In this document: positions 43,795 through 47,402 of the stretch, one piece after another
Numbering within the stretch: position 1 is the stretch's first letter
How the letters are laid out: every line of letters starts with the position of its first letter
Source of the DNA: Saccoglossus kowalevskii
Taxonomy: Eukaryota; Hemichordata; Enteropneusta; Harrimaniidae
Length of the DNA: 47,402 bases
Assembly (NCBI RefSeq): GCF_000003605.2
Contig: NW_003148274.1
Coordinates: forward strand, 40,135 to 87,536
Reading direction: 5' to 3'
Notes under the pieces: model-generated
Seen by the model: only the letters and a program-made list of their open reading frames with translations
What the model was told of the DNA's origin: nothing
Database searches by the model: none
Made by a program: the position numbers and the translations under genes

Positions 43795-43938
43795 AATTTG
43801 TACTTATAATTGAGACATTACAGTAAATGTAATTTGTACTTATAATTGAGACATTACAGTAAATGTAATTTGTACTTATAATTGAGACATTACAGTAAAT
43901 GTAATTTGTACTTATAATTTAGACATTACAGTAAATGT
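43795..43938. repeat. 36-base minisatellite, four copies
   Basis: Four exact-length 36-base units starting AATTTGTACTTATAATTGAG and ending CATTACAGTAAATGT. The fourth has one substitution (TTTAG for TTGAG). Very low divergence implies recent expansion. Confidence 0.97.
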
Positions 43939-44100
43939 AATTTTTAGTTTATGTGCATTTGTATTAAAAATGTGCTTGTGATAAATTAAGTAATAATTAT
44001 AATGCAGAATCCAGATTATATTTCCTGGACACTGAATTCAATAATCATATTTCCTTTTTAATGGTTTTGCCTAAAAACATTCTTGGATTTTTAGGTAGAT

Positions 44101-44266
44101 AAACATGCAAATCTCTCATAAGTTGTTAACATATTTTTTTACAAACATGCAAATCTCTCATAAGTTGTTAGCATATTTTTTACAAACATGCAAACCACTC
44201 ATAAGTTGTTAACGTATTGTTTTACAAACATGCAAACCTCTCATAAGTTGCTAACATATTTTTTAC
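44101..44266. repeat. 41/42-base minisatellite, four copies
   Basis: Four units starting AAACATGCAAATCTCTCATA and continuing AGTTGTTAACATATTTTTTAC at 44101, 44143, 44184 and 44226, differing by a few substitutions and the length of the T run. The array lies 163 bases after an unrelated 36-base array. Confidence 0.97.
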
Positions 44267-46872
44267 AAGTGAATAAGTATAAGTCGTATTGGGCACAGGA
44301 CATATTTTGTACATGTCAGCTGAATGTGAAATTGAATCGCAATAACAAGTGCAATTTATTTATTTTTTGTTCAGAAACCAATTTGACAGAGAGGTCTGTA
44401 TTATCAGTTTGGAGGAACTAATTCTTCGCAATATTATGTATTTCTCATCACCACATTTATTCGTAGATGAGCTATTTTTCTTGTTGATTCAACTTCAAAA
44501 GGAAAAAGCTGTTGTTTACAATAGTACACATCAATCAAACATATTTCGCTATGTCACAACTTCTAATATAAAGCATAACGTATTTCATCAGCAGACCGTT
44601 TTGGATACTTTCGCATACTCTTGGAATAGTTAACGAATTAAATGATTTAAAATTTAATTTAGGTTTCTTTTGTACTTGAAATGCCCGACGAGAACAAAGT
44701 ATTACTTATTCAAGCGCTGGGACAGTAAAGTACATGTATTCGTTCGAGATACTACGTAACATATGGCTAACTTAAATTAATGGAATTATAGTTAGTTTTC
44801 ATAACTGGCTTTGTACTACCAAGTTAGAATGTAATATATATATAGGAATTTCGTTGTCTATTTTTTCCTGGGAAACCTTATTCTTCTCTTTATTGTGTTT
44901 GTGTTATAGTATTGTATATTCGGTTATCAAACTGAAAATTATCTATAATTCACCTCTTGTCATAAAATAGATATGTTTCAGGATATGCCTCCTATATGCA
45001 ATTGGTATCAAATAAACCTTGCATAAATACGATAACATGATATACAGAATATGACATTATGTCAAGTAAACTATCAAATTCAAACAGTCACATTATCAAT
45101 CTTGTTGAACTTCCTGTCCAAATGGAAGTTCGAATAGTTATTAATAATTATTGATATTAAGTTAGATTGTCTCTCACTAATTTAAAAAATTTGAATATTT
45201 TTTGCATGGAAATGCATTTCAGAAATCTACGTAAAAACATGGATTATTTGTAAAACGCTTGGTCAAATGTGTAATAAGATAAAAAAATGATCTAAGGTTG
45301 AACCATATTGAGTATTAAATATTGATGATTACAATTTAACAAATAATTTTCAATCAAAAGGTACTCCCTTGAAACCGTTGTTACTGCTAAATAACATTTT
45401 TCGAAACAAAACAGTGTCTTAAAGTGATAATGACTATTAAATCAATAAAGTTACCAAGATCAAATCATACGCATGTCGAAATTTATATTAAATATGCTTT
45501 ACTGAACCGGAGTCTTGCATTCTTCTCAGGAAGTAACATAAATTGCTGCCACTACATTCTCAATAAACTATATTGAAATATTAATTTATTTACTTTATTA
45601 TATGCGTGAGCGGGCGCCAAGAGTATATAGCCAAGTAAATAATAAGTTCTCTGTGAATACTACATTTAGATTAGCTAAACACATGAAAATATATTCGCGT
45701 GGGTGTGCGTGACAAGCTGTGAATTTCCGCTGCCCACTGGCTCAGTATTTTTCAATGTATAACCCCAGTGTCATAATCCTCATTACGCATGAAATCGAAT
45801 GACATATATAACATCGTGACTATATTACGTATGACACAGATGCAATCAACGTGTGTCAATCGTGATTCTAGTAGTATATGATGGATCATGTAAAGATATA
45901 CAAAGCTTATATAATTGCAAATGTATGCGGATCTTGAATTGAAACAGTGCTGCGTTTGCAGCTTGCAAAATGGGAAATCAAAATAACTATGTGAGACATA
46001 TTTAACATGGTACAAACTCGTGATTTAATTAATATTATATCAGTTTTGACATTCACGATCTCTATATGAGTATACTTTTATGTATACATCCATACTATGT
46101 GGCAATTGCCCAACACATTACCTGCATACTTTCATCCTTTTCTGGTCGACCACAAGTTTAAACGACCTCTATTCGACTTGCACGATGTGATGTTCAATTT
46201 CACTTAATAATTTTCTACATCCTAGTATATAACTCGGGGTATATGCGCCATACAGCACTGACATTAGATGATCAATTTGAAAATTTGGCCATTCATAGAA
46301 AGCTTTAAATTAGCATCCAACCACGTGGTATTGACAGAAGTGTCAACAAATCAAATAAAATTCTGAAATTCCAAACGCCTCTGAATTTCGCTGCAAGTAA
46401 TGAGAACAGTTTCAATTTAGTGAAGAGTTTTCGTCGACCGAAACCCGTCATTGGACTTGAGACGAATAATAACGGCGCCTTAATAAAGGTAGCTATAGTA
46501 CATCGCTTGTCACGTGTATATTACAGTCGATCACTTGAGATTGAAAATAATGATAAATTGAATTCAAAAGAGAAACATGAAAAGCTTAGAACAATAAGTG
46601 AAAGTTTGTGTCATGTGTTGTAGTAGTGGTCAACGGCAAGTTTAAGTCGATGCTTCTATGTGGCTATTTGGCATTACTATCCAACCCAAAGTAATTAATA
46701 TCATGTAAAATTGCTTCATATAACTATCATGGATTCACATTAAAAATAAGGCACTGACTCTGCAATGGCTTACCTTTGTTGTCGAATATCAATTTTTATT
46801 TGATTTACAGTATTACGTTAATGAATTACGGCCATGAATTGAGACTTGTACACTGTATGGAGGAATTGTATA
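44267..46872. other. No gene identified
   Basis: A 94-codon plus-strand frame (44349-44633) follows an acceptor-like TTTTTTGTTCAG near 44371 but has no domain, donor or partner exon. The remainder is AT-rich with nothing recognisable. Confidence 0.5.
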
Positions 46873-47230
46873 AAACGTGCTGATCATCAGAATACTTTTA
46901 AAAGTGCTTTTACTAGACACACATTTGTAATGTGTTCCCACCAGGAACATGCATAAAAAGTGTTTATTATCACAACACTTTTAAAAGTGCTTTTACTAGA
47001 CACACATATGTAAAGTATTTATAATCACGACACGTAGAAAAATGTCTCAACCGAAGACATGTTTTAATAAAGTAATTTCACTCGCCACACATTGAAAAGT
47101 TTCCATCAGAAATATGTATTGAAAAAGTGTTCATCATCGCATCATTTTGAGAAGTAAAACACAAACTGAATATTGACAAGTGCTCGTAACAGAGACACAT
47201 TTTAAAATGTGTTTACACTGATAACATGGT
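46873..47230. repeat. Degenerate array of about 28-base units
   Basis: About thirteen consecutive units of 25-29 bases of the type AAAGTGTTT-n-ATCAC-n-ACACATTT begin at 46873, 46901, 46929, 46957, 46984, 47012, 47040, 47069, 47096, 47123, 47152 and onward. Units at 46901 and 46984 match at 27 of 28 positions, revealing an 83-84 base higher-order period of three units. Each unit has short GTG/CAC self-complementarity. The array fades out near 47230. Confidence 0.8.
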
Positions 47231-47402
47231 AACAAACCATTAACATTATTATTTTTGAAAACAAAATATATCAAATGATGCGTTTCATGATGAGGTACTT
47301 TGCACAATTGTACAGTAATCATAACAAACGATAAACAAATCACATAATCAAGTAAGAATGTATTCATAAATATAAACATTATTAAGGTAAGTTCGAGTTT
47401 AC

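Noticed and set aside
44349-44633. 94-codon ORF after an acceptor-like site
   Set aside because: No domain, no matching exon and no donor; likely chance in AT-rich DNA.
46873-47230. CRISPR-like appearance of the regular array near the right end
   Set aside because: Units are continuous and degenerate with no unique spacers, and the sequence is clearly eukaryotic.

Overview
The window is AT-rich eukaryotic DNA with small exons, long introns, many decayed transposable-element fragments and several tandem repeats. Domain content (PAN/apple, EGF, thrombospondin type 1, CCP, C-type lectin), an RTE-clade retrotransposon and the exon structure point to a marine invertebrate, such as a lophotrochozoan or a non-vertebrate deuterostome. 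Species cannot be fixed from the sequence. Nothing looks prokaryotic: there are no operons and no long ORFs.

Region by region. 1-7.0 kb: no supported gene; one short hAT-like non-autonomous element (3438-3607). 7.0-16.3 kb: an old tandem segmental duplication. Block A (about 7041-8330) and block B (about 11545-12400) recur in the same order and orientation as A' (about 13720-14690) and B' (about 15391-16330). Copy 1 carries about 2.5 kb of extra, internally repeated DNA between A and B. A 149-base core of B and B' is almost identical although its surroundings have diverged. 16.86-17.02 kb: a TTAA-flanked inverted-repeat element that contains a signal-peptide-like ORF with a splice donor. 17.77-17.98 kb: a broken PHD finger.

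19.4-30.7 kb, plus strand: the only gene I can defend. It is a multi-exon, secreted or cell-surface mosaic protein. Its exons encode, in order, PAN/apple, EGF, a possible degenerate EGF-like cassette, TSR1, a degenerate TSR2, a canonical TSR3, the C-terminal half of a CCP/sushi domain, an EGF with a hydroxylation motif, and a C-type lectin-like domain split over two exons. From the EGF onward the introns are phase 1, so modules can be shuffled or skipped without a frameshift. Phase 2 occurs only inside the lectin domain. The 5' signal-peptide exon and the 3' end are unresolved: three candidate starts and one candidate terminal exon are listed. The introns hold an hAT-like element, a (TA)n tract, a 10-base tandem array abutting a 3' splice site, and leftover lectin exon fragments. 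A reasonable inference is an extracellular adhesion or recognition molecule (glycan or matrix binding), but no function is demonstrated.

30.7-47.4 kb: mostly non-coding. It holds a 5'-truncated, frameshifted RTE-type retrotransposon on the minus strand (about 35530-38020), a possible tRNA-derived SINE head, two CpG-rich promoter-like patches, weak exon candidates at 38.1 and 39.3 kb, two adjacent four-copy minisatellites (43.8-44.3 kb), and a degenerate array of about 28-base units near the right end (46.87-47.23 kb).
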